Below are positions 12,867 through 26,401 of a stretch of 64,000 bases of DNA, in pieces. This DNA comes from Ovis canadensis (taxonomy: Eukaryota > Chordata > Mammalia > Artiodactyla > Bovidae). The stretch lies in assembly GCF_042477335.2 (NCBI RefSeq), contig NC_091249.1, positions 46,236,001-46,300,000 on the forward strand. The letters run 5' to 3'. Under the pieces are notes generated by a model. It made no database searches. It worked only from the letters and a program-made list of their open reading frames with translations, and was not told the DNA's origin. Position 1 is the first letter of the stretch; each line of letters opens with the position of its first letter. The translations under genes and the position numbers were made by a program.

Positions 12867-14623
12867 ATTGGGGTGCTAGTCAAATTCTAGCAAAAAAGGA
12901 AATGTCTTCCTCAGCATTCTTTTAAGTCGTAACATCCAGTCCTCAAATACCTTTTTCATTTTGTTCCGCTGTTGTCTCAGATTTCTTTCACAGTGATGTA
13001 CAGGTGTTTACTTTCATGTGCCTTGGTCCATTTCTTAAAATCATTAAAAAAAATCTTTTAAAACTATACTTTCAAATCTTGATATAATACTGCTTAAGTG
13101 GCACTGCTCTTGGTAAAATGTTGGTTCTATATGTGGTTGCATAAATGGAAGCAAAAGTAAGTATCATTCATTCTTATGTTAGAGGTATTTAGTTGGTTCA
13201 AATGAAATCTGTGGTCAAAATGGAGACAATATCAAGTTTTTATATACTTCCAATTTTATTAATAGCTGAAAAGTTTGTTTATGTCTCTTTGATATCAGGA
13301 AAAAATGCAAAAAGAAAAAACCCACACAGGCCAGTTTACAGTAGCCTACATGATAGATCTATTTCCTAAAGAAATTGTATATCTGTGTATATATACCATT
13401 TCTCAGGAACACATTGACAGAAAAACCCATCACTGAGTGGTCTGAACCATAACTGATCAGTTGCAGTTTTACATGCAGTAAAATGAATAAGGGAAATTAA
13501 ATATGATTTATTTTTATCATATTACTCTGCAGTATCCAGTTGGTCCAAATTCAAACTGTAGTCAAAATGTTCTTTTGTTCCAGAGAGAAAAATATTAAAC
13601 TATGAATCCATTTGGTTAATTTATTTGGCAGCTTAAATATTTTGGTTTATTCAATGGTGCCAATTTCTAAAAAACCTGATTCTGAAACATAAATGTTTAA
13701 TAAACCACTTGTAGGACATTAGGAGCCATGTCCAAAATATTTGTTATTTTGCTGCCAGGGTCTCAGTTAAATGAATGAATATGCAATCAGTCTATCTAGC
13801 TACCTATTGATATGGAACAATTAATTATCCTTTTCAATTATGTCTATCTGTAAACTTTTGGTTACCAAACAAATGACCTAGAGATGAGGAAACATTTATA
13901 CATAGTAGTCAGAGGTATTAATATTTGTCGTACTGTGGCTGATGCTATCTTCAACTCCTCATGTATTCATCCACAATATTTTTTTCATGTCAGAATGTGG
14001 TAGCATGGATGCAGTAGCGAGTAGAAAGGCAAAGTCTCTGGTTTTATAACATTTATCTTCATAAGGCTGTCCCTAACAATCATAACTCTGACTGGGGAAA
14101 CAGACTATAAACAGATAAATATATGATATGTTAAATACTAATGGAAATAAAGGAGAATGTAAGGGATATAGCATACTGGGGTTTGGCCAGAATATTAATA
14201 TTTGTCATCTTAATGATCACCAAATAATTGATTTTACAATTTTAAACTAAAATTCACTTCACTGATTCAGCATATACTTTATTTCATTAATTCAGCAAAT
14301 CCTTACTGAAAGCCTAGCCCATCAGTGCCAGGCACTAGGAAGACTGTAGAAAGCACAGTAAGACTTGTTTCCTGCTCTCATGGAGGTTACAGGTGAGTGT
14401 GCAAGAAAAATAGCAATTCAACAACTGCTTGGATAGGTACAACTTCTAATGAGTCACATGGTGACTCATACCTGTATACCATGCCCTTGAGATGGATAAT
14501 AGTTGTTCTGTTTGTTTACTGCTATAATGCCTTAATAAACCACCTAAATACACGAGACATTATGAGGACTTAGAAAATAAACAGAAACTTGCTTGTGTTA
14601 GTTATCACATTAAAGCTACCATT
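12867..14623. other. Non-repetitive stretch with possible old repeat
   Basis: Mostly unremarkable AT-rich DNA. About 14255-14430 (cagcaaatccttactgaaagcc, gtgccaggcactagg, ctcatggaggttacag) resembles a common ancient mammalian interspersed repeat that I cannot assign to a family with confidence. Confidence 0.4.
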
Positions 14624-15755
14624 AATTGCCAACATTCATTGGATCACAGAAAAAGCAGAGGAATTCAGAAAAATATCTAATTTTGCTTAATTGACTATGG
14701 TAAAGGCTCTGACTATGTGGATCACAACACACTGTGGAAAATTCTTAAAGAAATGGGAATACAAGACCACCTTACCTATCTCCTGAGAAACCTGTATGCA
14801 GGTCAAGAAGCAATAGTTAGAAATGGACATTGAATGATTGACTGGTTCAACATTGAGAAAGGAGTACATCAAGGCTGTATATTGTCACCTTGTTTATTTA
14901 ACTTATATGCAGAGTACATCATGCAAAATGTTGGGCTAGTTGACTCACAAGCTGGAATCAAGATTGCTGGGACAAATATCAACAACCCGGTATGCAGATG
15001 ACACCACTCTAATGGCAGAAAGATAAGAGGAACTAAACAGCCTTTTGACGAAGGTGAAAGAGAAGAGTGAAAAAACCGGCTTAAAACTCAACATTCAAAA
15101 AACTAAGATCATGGCATCCAGTCCCATCACTTCCTGGCAAATAGATGGGGAAACAATGGAAAATAGTGATTGCATTTTCTTGGACTCCAAATCACTGTGG
15201 GCAGTAACTGCAGCCACAAAATTAAAAGACACTTGCCCCTTGGAGGAAAAGCTATGACCCATCTGGACATCATATTAAAAAGCAGAAACATCACTGCCAA
15301 CAAAGGTCTGTACAGTTAAAGCAATGTTTTTTTCCAGTAGTCATGCATGGATGTGAGAGTTGAACCATAAAGAAGGCTGAGCACCGAAGAATTAATGCTT
15401 CCAAATTATGGTACTAGAGGAGACTCTTGAAAGATTTTTGGATAGCAAGGATATCAAACCAGTCAATCCTAAAGGAGATCAACCCTGAATATTCATTGGA
15501 AGGACTGATGCTGAAGCTGAAGCTCCAATATTTTGGCCACCTGATGAGAAGAGCCAATTCATTGGAAAAGACCTTGATGCTGGGAAAGATTGACGGCAGG
15601 AAGAGAAGCGGGTGACAGAGGATGAGATGGTTGGATGGCAGCACCAACTCAATGGATATGAGTTTGAGCAGACTCTGGGAGATAATGAAAGACAGGGAAA
15701 TCTTGCATGCTGCAGTCCACGGGGTCACAAACAGTAGACTCGATTAAGCGACTGA
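14624..15755 (+). mobile_element. BovB LINE, 5'-truncated, plus
   Basis: About 1.1 kb of BovB starting in the RT domain (attgccaacattcattggatc) and running to the 3' end, where the usual actga repeat is replaced by gaacagcaacaacc. RT motifs are recognisable but broken; near the YADD box (about 14990-15004) the reading frame is shifted (aacccggtatgcagatg). No clear target-site duplication found. Confidence 0.92.
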
Positions 15756-18700
15756 ACAGCAACAACCACAATTACATGGATCTATTCTTCAACTCTTCAC
15801 TGGGTTTTAGTGATTGGAACCTTACTTCTTAGAATCAGCTAAAATCAGATGCAGTCATTTTTTAAAATATGCATTAAAATATATATTCCTTATAAGCTAT
15901 AAAATCTGGTCTAATTTTCCAAAACAAAAATATAGCAGAACAAAGGAAAAATAAATGATTTTTAAAGATCAAGTCATATTATGACAACCCATAATGTCAC
16001 ATTGTGACATACCTAAAATAGACATTGTGTTTCTAGTAAAATGGTGATTTTGGAGAATTTATTTACTAATAAAAACTTACTTTATGGATTTCTCTTTCAT
16101 TTTATTGGCTAAAATATTTATTAGTGTCTACAGCTTTCAGTAAATATTCACATTTTAGCAGGTAAACCTATATTGAATTTGAGAAAAGAAAGGGTAAAGG
16201 GTCAAAGTTATGGGTTTAATCATTTCACAGTGAAGATGATGCAAACATTTTCAAGTTATTGTTACTTAGGACGAGTACTATGGTCTGAATGTTTATGTCC
16301 TGCCCAGTACCAATGTCCTGCCAGCTACAGTTTTATAGTTATATTTCTTCGCATGCTGATCTCGACCAGTATTACCAATATTATTTTGATTCTGTCATTT
16401 TATTATGCACACACACACTTTTTAAATACAGTTATAGTAAACAGTTACAACCAAAAGATTTACTAGTTTTGTAGCTTGTCATTATTCCTTAGGTTCCACA
16501 GTTTTGCTTGCTTATATTTTGCTAAATTTTATCCTTCTGTAATTCATTTCAGTTGAATTTATGGGTAATAAAATTTCTGAGACTTTGCAAATGTAAATGA
16601 ATGCCACTATTTCACTGTTATATATGAGTGTATAATTCTACAAATAATTCTAAGATAAAAATCATTTTCCTTTCACCTTTACAAATTTTAGTATGGTGTA
16701 CCTTTTTTAAACAAATGAAAGTATGACATGAATTGAATTCTCGTTTATTTTCTGTTTTTCCTTGTCTAAAACCATTTATGATTTTCTTTTCATCAACAAA
16801 TGTTAATATTTTTCACATGCATCTGGTTGTAGTCCTTATCTGTTCAACACATTATTTTTTCAGTGTGAGAATAAAATTTAGTTTAGGTCTGTATTTTCAA
16901 CTTCTATTTTGTATGCATTTTTACGTGTCAATCAGTTATTTCCTTCTTAATCATTTGCTATGTGAAAACTGAAAGATCAGAATTTCTTGTTTATCTTTCC
17001 TTTTGTTTTTTCACTTATATTCTGAGATGCTTGTAATCTTTTAATTTACCAATTCTGTCTTTATCTGTGATCATATTGTTATTCAGCCAACTGACTGAGA
17101 TTTGTAGTTCAAAAATCACATTTTTGTAGATTCCTTACTCTGAATGCTAAAACACTTAATATCTGAAAGGATAATTTTTATTTGTTTTAATTGTATTTTG
17201 CCTGCCTGGTCTGTTAAATTGCTGTCTTGGGGTTTGAGTTCTCCTTCTTGCTGAGCTATGCTGATAGCATTACTCAAATTTTACATGAATCTTGGTTGTC
17301 TATTTGCCTTTACGTATGAGATGTCCTATTAGTGATCTGTGAATTGTAGAGGTATCTTGTGATTGTGGGACGGTATGGAGATGATGCCAGGAAGGGTGCT
17401 CCTCTTCTAAGTACTGTGGCTCCTGATTCTCTAGCTTTTGCCAATCACCCGACGAATCTCCTCTTAGTGTTTAATGCGGCTATAGAGGTACAAATTTTTT
17501 TTTTTTTAAATTTCTGTAATGTCTAGTGGTTTGCCATGAATTCATGTCAAAGTGCAGCTTGGACTGTTTATCATTTTAAACCCTATTTACTCATTAGTTT
17601 TATAAAATTTCCTAATTTATACCTGGACTATTGAGATTATAGATTGTTGAAATGATTGCTGTATTTTTTATGAGGAAAACAGTTTCTTTAAATTCAATAT
17701 AGAGTTAACAGTATATTAGTGAGTTTCAGTAGATTTTTCCCCTTAGAGTAAGGAATGTATGCCTCCAAATTTCAAAGAGCAACACTTTTGTTATGTTTTT
17801 AAATTAAAAGGATGCATTTTATTTTTTTTACTTAAGGTAGCAAAAAAGAAGGTATTTTTAACTATACAAATTATTGCACATTCATGTTAATGACTAAATA
17901 AATAACTATTCACTCAATTTATAAAAAATTGAACACTGTACCAGAGATTATGTTTTTAATGTAAAATAAATCTGAGCCTCTTTGGATAATTTTAGAAAAT
18001 ATTTGGAAAATTATATACAAAATATTATGTTATTATATCTATATGGTAAGATCATGGATTTTTTTTTTCCTTTATTTTGGTATTTTCTAAATTTTCTCAA
18101 ATAGCAGCATATTACTTTTAATGCTAACAAAAATATTTTTAAGTACTTTCCCATACACTGTAAGTTTTTAGAACTCCTTAGCAATTATTATATTTCTCCA
18201 TAAAACATGAAGCAATTAAACAGTGCTACTCTAATACCTCAGGTCAAGTTTGATATCTTAGCTGCTTTGTCAGGATTAGCACATTAAATAGACATCATAG
18301 TGAATTCAGCTGAAAGTGCATAGCTTTTATCACTTCTCTTTTCTTAGTCTATATCTGTCTTTTTCTTTGGTCATAGTTGTAAGTTGATAAATCCCCAGTG
18401 CTAGCTGGCTTTGTATCCGGCTCTGAATCACTAAGTAGTGAGAGAGGTGATGAATAACTTTCATCAGGGTTCACTCACCATCTCTGGGTCTCCTGTGCTA
18501 CCAATACAAAGACCCTTGGTCTTTTATTCATATAAATATGTTTCTTTTACAAAAGAACTACCACCTCTTCTCTAACTTCATATAAGGAATCCAGTCTTTA
18601 AGAGTGATTCTGTAGTTTCAGAGAGACTAAGAGATCTCACAATGGTAGCACTGACCACAACTTTCTTCGATATAGATAAATTTCTAAAAACATACAAATT

Positions 18701-19004
18701 AAAAGATCTTATTAAATAGTTTAAGGTTAGTGTCTTACTCATCTTTCCTTTCCAAATCCAATACATAATCAAGTGCAAATGGCTATTCTCCTGAAATACC
18801 ATGTAAACCCATTTCATCTTTTCTGTTCCTAATGATGCTGCTCTTGCTCAGGTCTATATCAAATTTCACTCACCTCCACTCTTTCATTGGTTTCTTCAAT
18901 AATTATTTTAATTGTAATATCACCCTTTCTTAATTTGTATTTTACAGAAGTTGTATCCTTCTAAACTACAGTATGATTTTGGCTTGTGATCTCAATATAA
19001 ATTA
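15756..19004. other. Non-repetitive AT-rich stretch
   Basis: 3.2 kb of very AT-rich DNA without a recognised gene or clear repeat. About 16280-16305 (tatggtctgaatgtttatgtcc) looks like the first bases of a MaLR LTR, but the match stops at once. Confidence 0.45.
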
Positions 19005-19015
19005 TATGACTCATA

Positions 19016-19233
19016 GAAGTGAAGAAGTGAAGTTGCTCAGTTGTGTCCAACTCTTTGCAATCCCATGGACTGTAGCCTACTAGGCTCCTCCATCCATGGA
19101 AGTTTCCAGGCAAGAGTACTAGAGTGGGGTGCCGTTTCCTTCTCCAGGGGATCTTCCCGACCCAGGGATTGAACTCAGGTCTCCAGCATTGCAGGCAGAC
19201 GCTTTACCATCTGAGCTACCAGGGAAGCCCCTG
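19016..19233 (-). mobile_element. Bov-tA SINE, full length, with TSD
   Basis: Reverse-oriented Bov-tA. The tRNA-like head is at the right (ggcttccctgg on the minus strand), and the tail at the left. It is flanked by an exact 11-bp target-site duplication tatgactcata at 19005-19015 and 19234-19244. Confidence 0.95.
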
Positions 19234-19429
19234 TATGACTCATATAACTCTTCATTTCATGTGGAATAAAATCCTAACTACTTGGAAGAACAGTCAATAG
19301 TGAGTACAAATTCACATCAACTTCACATCAACATCCTAGCCTCAACTCTGCCTCACATTCTACCCCAGCTTGATATATTCTATATGGCAACTCCAGAGTA
19401 CAGTGGGTCTCCCTGATAGTCCTTAAACA

Positions 19430-20070
19430 TCTTTGACTACTGGGCATATACCCTGAGAAAATGATAAGTCACAAAGATACATGTACTCCAGTGCTCATTA
19501 CAGCCCTATTTACAATAACCAGAGAGAAACCTAAATGTCCACTGACAGATGAATGGAAAAAGAAGATGTGGTACAGATAACATACACAGAGTGGAATATT
19601 ACTTAAGCATAAAAAGGAATGAAATTGTGTCATTTTATAGTAATGTGGATGGACCTAAAGTCTGTCATACAGAGTGAAGGAGTCAGAAAGAACAAAAAAC
19701 AAATGTATATGAAATTTAGAAAGATGGTACCGATGAACCTATTTGCAGGGCAGGAATAGAGATGCAGACATAGAGAACGGACACGTGGGCACGGTGGGGA
19801 AGTGGAGGGCGGAACAAATTTGAGAGACTAGCACTGACATACATTCTCTGCCTAGCTAAGATAGCCTGCTAGTGGGAACTCCCTGCACAGCACAGGGAGC
19901 TTAGCTCTGTGCTCTTGATGACTGAGAGGCTGGGATAGGGGGCTGGGGTGGGAGGGAGACGCAATAGGGAAGGGCTATATGCATACATATAGCTGATTCA
20001 CTTTGTTGTACAGCAGAAACTAATACAACATCGTAAAGCAATTATACTCCAATTTAAAAAGTGTCATAAA
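19430..20070 (+). mobile_element. Ruminant L1 LINE, 3' end
   Basis: About 640 bp matching the end of ORF2 and the 3' UTR of ruminant L1: gactactgggcatataccc, then aaatgtccactgacagatgaatgg, ctaagatagcctgc, ctgcacagcacagggagc, and the end cagcagaaactaatacaac plus ttatactccaattt. 5'-truncated; no intact reading frame. Confidence 0.92.
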
Positions 20071-21121
20071 AATGTTTTCAAAGGCAATTTTACTGTTCAA
20101 ACACAAGGAAAGTATGCTAAATTATGAAAAGACTGCAACTAACATTTTATGTAGAAAGACAAAACTTTTTAACCTCCATTTCTTGTGTTAAGTAAACTGT
20201 TTTAACACACAGAGACTCAACCCTTATTCAAAAGAAACCATCTAGACTACCATTTGTAGCTATGACAGAATGGGCAGTAACAAAAAAATTATCCATCTTG
20301 GAACAATTATTAATACAAAGTATACTTTTAATATCTATCCTTTAGGGAAATCAGGAAACAACCAACTTAAAACTCATGAGGGCAAGGTCCTCAAAAGAGA
20401 GAAATGCACTGAGGCAAGGCCATCATTTATATTGATTTTTCCCTCAAGGAATTTATTGATTTTCCACATGAGCTGAATAAAAAGATCAAGGCTGAAGAAC
20501 AAAACAAATCTTATGGCAGTATCACGTTGTTATAGGCTAAAAGCTATAGCATCATTTCAAGGAGAAATGACCTCAGAAAAGCCCTAGACTTTCTGTTGAG
20601 ACTCATGTAAGGCTATGCTATGGGATAAGAGCAAATCTCAGTATTCACAACACTAAAACTTAGCCTTAGCCATAAGTCAGCTCAATCTCTGAATGGAACA
20701 AGGTCATTGGTCCTACTATAACTTCTTTTTGGAAGCAAATTTAGAATATAACATCATCCACAGCCTCTTCAACTTTTTTATAAATAACGTCTACCATAGA
20801 ACCTCAAGTACCACACATGCCAGGGATAAACAGCTTACCAAAATTCAAAGAGTACAAATAATAGAAAACACCTGTTAGATGATGTAAATATTGCTTTAAA
20901 ATTATTTTGATTAATATGACCATGAAATATAATCATATTAGGTAATTAATATGATCATATAATTCATATGAATTAGGTAATTTCACCAAAAACTAGCAAA
21001 TAGAAACCTAGAACTATAATACACAGAATCAGATTATTAATTAAGAATCATGTGAATCAGCAATCTTACCCAGTATCAAGCTTTATTAAATGATGCCAAG
21101 GGTACCATCAAAAGGCATAAG
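20071..21121. other. Non-repetitive spacer
   Basis: No gene or repeat recognised. Short AT palindromes occur near 20930-20985. Confidence 0.45.
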
Positions 21122-21240
21122 AGAGACTTGGTAGTCCAGTGGTTAAGACTTCATATCCACTTCAGGGGCACAGATTCAATTACTGGCCTGGGAAGTAAGA
21201 TCTTCTGCCAGACAGCCAAAAGAAAAAAAAGGAGGGGCGG
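21122..21240 (+). mobile_element. CHR-type tRNA-derived SINE, diverged
   Basis: Resembles the short cetartiodactyl CHR SINE: gacttggtagtccagtgg and ttaagacttc, a weak B-box-like agattcaattactgg, then gccaaaagaaaaaaaagg as a degenerate A-tail. Confidence 0.75.
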
Positions 21241-22275
21241 GGGAGATAAAGAAGATTCTGGAACATTTCACAGATCCTTTATTCCTTTATCAGACAGGAG
21301 CCTCCAATTCATGGTGCCTCTAAATACTGTTCATAGGCACCCTCAACAATAGAGAGCATATCAAATCAGATTACTTTCATTTAGTACCCCCAGAGAGTTG
21401 TATAACTTATGTACCATCCTCCAGAGAGCCATTTTTCATATTTTGGATTCCATTTTGCACAGACTGTTCTTAGCTGGAGAGAGTTAGGTAGGGAATTTTA
21501 GAGAGAAAGTCACTTCTATCTAGTAAATACCATTAGTCATTTTACCTACATACCTAGTTTACAAGGTTAAAATATGTTACCTTACCTGCTTCTTTTTTCC
21601 TTTTTCAGAGGTATTCCCCCAGTAAAAGGAGAGAAAGAATCATAAGCCAGATGCTTTACCCCTTCCTCTCAATTTCTAATAATAACAACTGAAATAAAAA
21701 CAATACATGCTAAAATTTAACACTAATAAACAAAGAAGAGAGGTGGATTAAAAGTCTGGAGAACTATAGAATTTATCAGTATATCACATAAACCAGACTA
21801 AAAATCAGAGAGAAGAAAGAAAACACACGAGAAGAATGAGCAGTACACGGTGGGTACGCAGTGAGAAATTCAGAAATATATTTTATTGGAGTCTTGGAAA
21901 CAGAGGAAAAGATAGAGAATGAGCAGAATCAACCTTTGAAGAGGTATTGGTGGCTTCTATTGGTAGAATGTGATCAATGCAACACCTGTAATTCTTATAA
22001 ACAACTCAAGATCTTAAAAACTTGAAACAATAAGGACTAAAATGATTGAAATTTCAGAGTTGAGGAACATTTAGAAGTAGGCTGTGGAACAAGTGTTCTC
22101 TTCAACTAGGGTCATTTACTAATGGTAGTCACAGGCAGAGGTCTGAGGACAGAATATTAGACAAGGAAAAGGCAAATAATAGGAGATTTTAATGACTGCA
22201 GGGGGCTGGAGTGACCAAATTGAAAGTGGGAGGGTCCTCAAACATGTAGCCTACCTACCTCTACCAGTTAACCTT
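21241..22275. other. Non-repetitive spacer
   Basis: No gene or repeat recognised. Confidence 0.45.
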
Positions 22276-22782
22276 AGTTCAGTCTCTCAGTCGTGTCCAA
22301 CTTTTTGTAACACCATGGACTGCAGCAAGCTAGACTTCCCTGTCCATCACCAACTCCCGGAGTTTACTCAAACTCAGGTCCATTAAGCCGGTGATGCCAT
22401 CAAACCATCTCAACCTCTGTTGCCCCCTTCTCCTCCCACCGTCAATCTTTCCCAGCATTGGGGACTTTTCCATTGAGTCAGTTCATCGAATCAGGTGGGC
22501 AAAGTATTGGAGTTTCAGCTTCACAATCACACGTCCTGATGAATATTCAGAACTGATTTCCTTTGGAATGGAGAGTTTAGAACTCCTTGCAGGCCAAGGG
22601 ACTCTCAAGAGTCTTCTCCAACACCACAGTTCAGAACATCAATTCTTCAGTGCTCAGATTGCTTTACAGTCCGACTCTCATATCCATACATGACTACTGG
22701 AAAAACCATAGCCTTGACTAGACAGACCTTTATTGGCAAAGTTATGTCTCTGCTTTTGAATATGCTGCCTAGGTTGGTCATA
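22276..22782 (-). mobile_element. BovB LINE, minus, 3' part left of nested SINE
   Basis: Reverse-oriented BovB 3' end, starting at ttagttcagtctctcagtcg. It is interrupted at 22783 by a BOV-A2 and resumes at 23065. The last 9 bases, ttggtcata (22774-22782), are duplicated at the far side of the SINE. Confidence 0.93.
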
Positions 22783-23064
22783 CGGAGAAGGCAATGGCAG
22801 CCCACTCCGGTACTCTTGCCTGGGAAATCCCATGGACGGAGGAGCCTGGTAGGCTGCAGTCCATGAGATCGCTAAGAGTCGGGCATGACTGAGAGACTTC
22901 ACTTTCACTTTTCACTTTCATGCATTGGAGAAGGAAATGGCAACCCACTCCAGTGTTCTTGCCTGGAGAATCCCAAGGATGGCGGAGCCTGGTGGGCTGC
23001 CATCTATGGCATCGCACAGAGTCAGGCATGACTGATGTGACTTAGCAGCAGCAGCAGCAGCAGA
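22783..23064 (+). mobile_element. BOV-A2 SINE, full dimer, nested in BovB
   Basis: Complete dimeric BOV-A2: first monomer from ggagaaggcaatgg, linker with repeated ttcacttt units, second monomer, and a (CAG)n tail ending at 23063. It is flanked by the exact 9-bp duplication ttggtcata (22774-22782 and 23065-23073), both copies being BovB sequence. This SINE inserted after the BovB. Confidence 0.96.
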
Positions 23065-24756
23065 TTGGTCATAACATTTCTTCCAAGGAGTAAGTGTCAT
23101 TTAATTTCATGATTGCAGTCACCATCTGCAGTGATTTTGGGGCCAAAAAAAAAAAAAAAAAACCTCTGCCACTGGTTCCACTGTTTCCCTGTCTATTTGC
23201 CATGCAGTGAGGGGACCAGATGCCATGATCTTCGTTTTCTGAATGTTGAGCTTTAAGCCAATTTTTCACTCTCCTCTTTCACCTTCATCAAGAGGCTCTT
23301 CAGTTCTTCTTCACTTTCTGCCATAAGGGTGGTACCATCTATATCTGTAGTTATTGATATTTCTCCTGGCAATCTTGATTCCAGCTTGTGCTTCATCCTG
23401 GCCAGCATTTCTCATGATGTACTCTGCATATAAATTAAATAAGCAGGGTGACAATATACAGCCTGATGTACTCCCTTTCCTAATTGGAACCAGTCTGGTG
23501 TTCCATGTCCAGTTCTAACTGTTGCTTCCTGATATGCATGCAGATTTCAGAAGAGGCAGGTAAGGTGGTCTCGTATTCCTATCTTTTTCAGAATTTTCCA
23601 CAGTTTATTGTGATCCACACAGTCAAAATCATTGGCAAAGTCAAGAAAGCAGAAATAGATATTTTTCTGGAACTCTCTTGCTTTTTTGATGATCAAACAG
23701 ATGTTGGCAATTTGATCTCTGGTTCTTCTGCCTTTTCTAAAACCGGCTTGAACATCTGGAGGTTCAGAGTTCACGTATTGTTGAAGCCTGGCTTGGAGAA
23801 TTTTGAACATTACTTTACTAGCATGTGAGACGAATGCAATTGCATGGTAGTTTGAGCATTGCCTGGCATTGACTTTTTTGGGGATTGGAATGAAAACTGA
23901 CCTTTTTCAGTCCCATGGCCACTGCAGAGTTTTCCAAATTTGCTGGCACATTGAGTGCAGCACTTTCACAACATCATCTTTTAGGATTTGAAATGGCTCA
24001 ACTGAATTGCATCGCCTCCCCTAACCTTGCAATGATGCTTTCTAAGGCCCACTTGACTTCACATTCTAGGATGTCTGGCTCTAGGTGAGTGATCACACCA
24101 TCATGATTATATGAGTCATGAAGATCTTTTTGTATAGTTCTTCTGTGCAATCTTGCCACCTCTTCTTTATATCTTCTGCTTCTGTTAGGTCCATACAATT
24201 TCTGTCCTTTATTGAGCCCATCTTTGCATGAAATGTTTCCTTGGTGTCTCTAATTTTCTTGAAGACATCTCTAGTCTTTCCCATTAGATTATTTTCCTCT
24301 ATTTCTTTGCACTAATCCTTGAAGAAGGCTTTCTTATCTTTCCTTGATATTCTTTGGAACTCTGCATTCAAATGGGTATATCTTTTTCTCCTTTGTTTTT
24401 CCCTTCTCTTCTTCTCATAGCTATTTGTAAGCCCTCCTCAGAATGCCATTTTGCTTTTTGTATTTCTTTTTCTTGGGGATGGTCTTGATCCCTGTCTCCT
24501 GTACAGTGTCATGAACTTCCATCCATAGTTCCTAAGGCACTCTGCCTATCAAATCTAGTCCCTTAAATCTATTTCTCAGTTTCACTGTGTAATCATAAGG
24601 GATTTTATTTAGGTCATACCTGAATGGACTAGTGGTTTTCCCTACTTTCTTCAATTTAAGTCTGAATTTGGCAATAAGAAGTTCGTGATCTGAGCTACAG
24701 TCAGCTCCCGGTCTTGATTTTGCTGAGTGTATGGAGCTTCTCCACCTCTGGCTGCA
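23065..24756 (-). mobile_element. BovB LINE, minus, RT and late endonuclease region
   Basis: Continuation of the BovB split by the SINE. Moving right, it covers the RT domain, the linker, and the C-terminal part of the endonuclease region (break near ggagcttctccacctctgg). Net length with the left part is ~2.2 kb. The YADD box is destroyed (ccatctatatctg near 23336), and a 17-A run occurs at ~23146-23162. Open pieces such as 23547-23810 (RT, with the FLDFANDFD version of the FxDYxKAFD motif) remain, but the protein is dead. Confidence 0.93.
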
Positions 24757-25605
24757 CAGTGCACTGCACACTTCCTTTCTTTACAGAGACAAATTTCAAA
24801 ATTGCACAAGGCAAGAAGCTAGATAGATGATCCAAAATCTTTTGAAGGACAAGAACGTTTGCTAAAGTCTTCTGGGATTGTGTATAAAGTAATCTAGGTG
24901 AATTCAATCTGGTGTGAATCAAAAATAAATTGAGTCTTATTAAAACTGAAACCAGCTTTATTTAATTCAGGTCCTGCTAGATTGAGGTGGTCTCCTCTCA
25001 GACTCCACTGAATATCACAACATCACACCTCTATATTTTTAGTGGAGGAGAAAATCAGTTCTCTCCAATGGAAAATTTCATCATCTGACACCTCTCCCAT
25101 GCTTTCATATATAATTTCCAGAATACAGTGAAGAAATTAGACTTGTGAGATGAGGCAAGCAGCTATGCAATCATGAAGATAAACAACCAAGCCACTTACA
25201 GCCATCCTATACCCACACAACCATTCTGTTTTCCACCTTCAGTACAGCATTCCAAAAATTACACGAGATAGTTAAAACTTTTTTGAAAATATAGGCTTTG
25301 TCTCTACAGGCTTTGTTAGATGATTTTGCTCAACTGTAAGCTAAATGTAAGTGCTCCTAGCACATATAAATCATCTAGGCTAAACTCTAGTGTTTGGTAG
25401 GTTAGGTGTTTGAAATGCATTTTCATTTATAATATTTTCAACGCAGGAGGATTTTTCATGATGAAACTCTACTGTAAGTAGAGGATATGTAATTATGCTC
25501 GATCTCTAAAGTAGCAGTTCTCAAAGGAGAGCCTTTCCAAGGTCCATACAGTGACAATTATTTTCAAACACTAACATGTAATTTGATTTTTTGCTCTCAT
25601 TTTTC
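24757..25605. other. Non-repetitive spacer
   Basis: No gene or repeat recognised. Confidence 0.45.
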
Positions 25606-25816
25606 AGTTCAGTTCAGTTGCTCAGTTGTGTCCGACTCTTTGCAACTCCATGAATCACAGCACGCCAGTCCTCCCTATCCATCACCAACTCCTGGAGTTT
25701 ACCCAAACTCATGTCCATCAAGTCAGTGATGCCATCCAGCTGTCTCATCGTCTGTCATCTCCTTGTCTTCTTGCCCCTAATCCCTCCAGCATCAGGGTCT
25801 TTTCCAATGAGTCAAC
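25606..25816 (-). mobile_element. BovB 3' end, minus arm of a palindrome
   Basis: Last ~210 bp of BovB in reverse orientation (3' end at left, repeated gttca units). It changes abruptly to plus orientation near 25815. The matching plus arm is at about 25905-26118, so the two form an inverted repeat with a ~90-bp spacer. Confidence 0.9.
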
Positions 25817-26118
25817 TCAGTCCATCCTAAAAGAGATCATTCCTGGGTGTTCATGGGAAGGACTGATGTTGAAGCTAAAACTCCAATACTGTGACCACCT
25901 GATGCGAAGAGCTGACTTATTTCAAAAGACCCTGATGCTGGGAAAGTTGAGGGCAGGAAGAGAATGGGACAACAGAGGATAAATGGTTGGAAGGCATCAC
26001 GGACTCAATGGACATGAGTTTAGGTAAACTCCGAGAGTTGATGATGGACAGAAAGGCCTGGTGTATTGCAGTCCATGGAGTCACAGTCAGACACGAGTGA
26101 GTGACTGAACTGAACTGA
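25815..26118 (+). mobile_element. BovB 3' end, plus arm of a palindrome
   Basis: Last ~300 bp of BovB in plus orientation, from cagtccatcctaaaagagatc to the terminal gaactgaactga. The 3' ends of both arms point outward, so this is not a simple 5' inversion of one copy. No reliable target-site duplication is visible. Confidence 0.9.
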
Positions 26119-26401
26119 TCTAAAACTTGCCCGTTGCTGTATCTCTGTGTAGGACAAAGTTATGCCACTTGAAGTACTGCTTCAATACACCACTTAGGAA
26201 TTTCTATCCACATTGGGGTTGGAAAAAATACTTAGAAAATTAATTTCTTCTTGTTATATTTTCTGTAAACTTCAGTTTTACTTGATCGAATTTAAACTTC
26301 AGCCATGTTACTGTGTTGTGTAAAATAGAAAAACAGCTTATCTTCTGATTGAGTTCTCAAGGCATATTTGCACAGAGATTGTCTCCTAGCTAGTTCAATT
26401 T

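Noticed and set aside
16275..16330. Start of an MLT1/MST LTR (tatggtctgaatgtttatgtcc)
   Set aside because: Only ~25 bases match and no continuation is found, so a chance match cannot be excluded.
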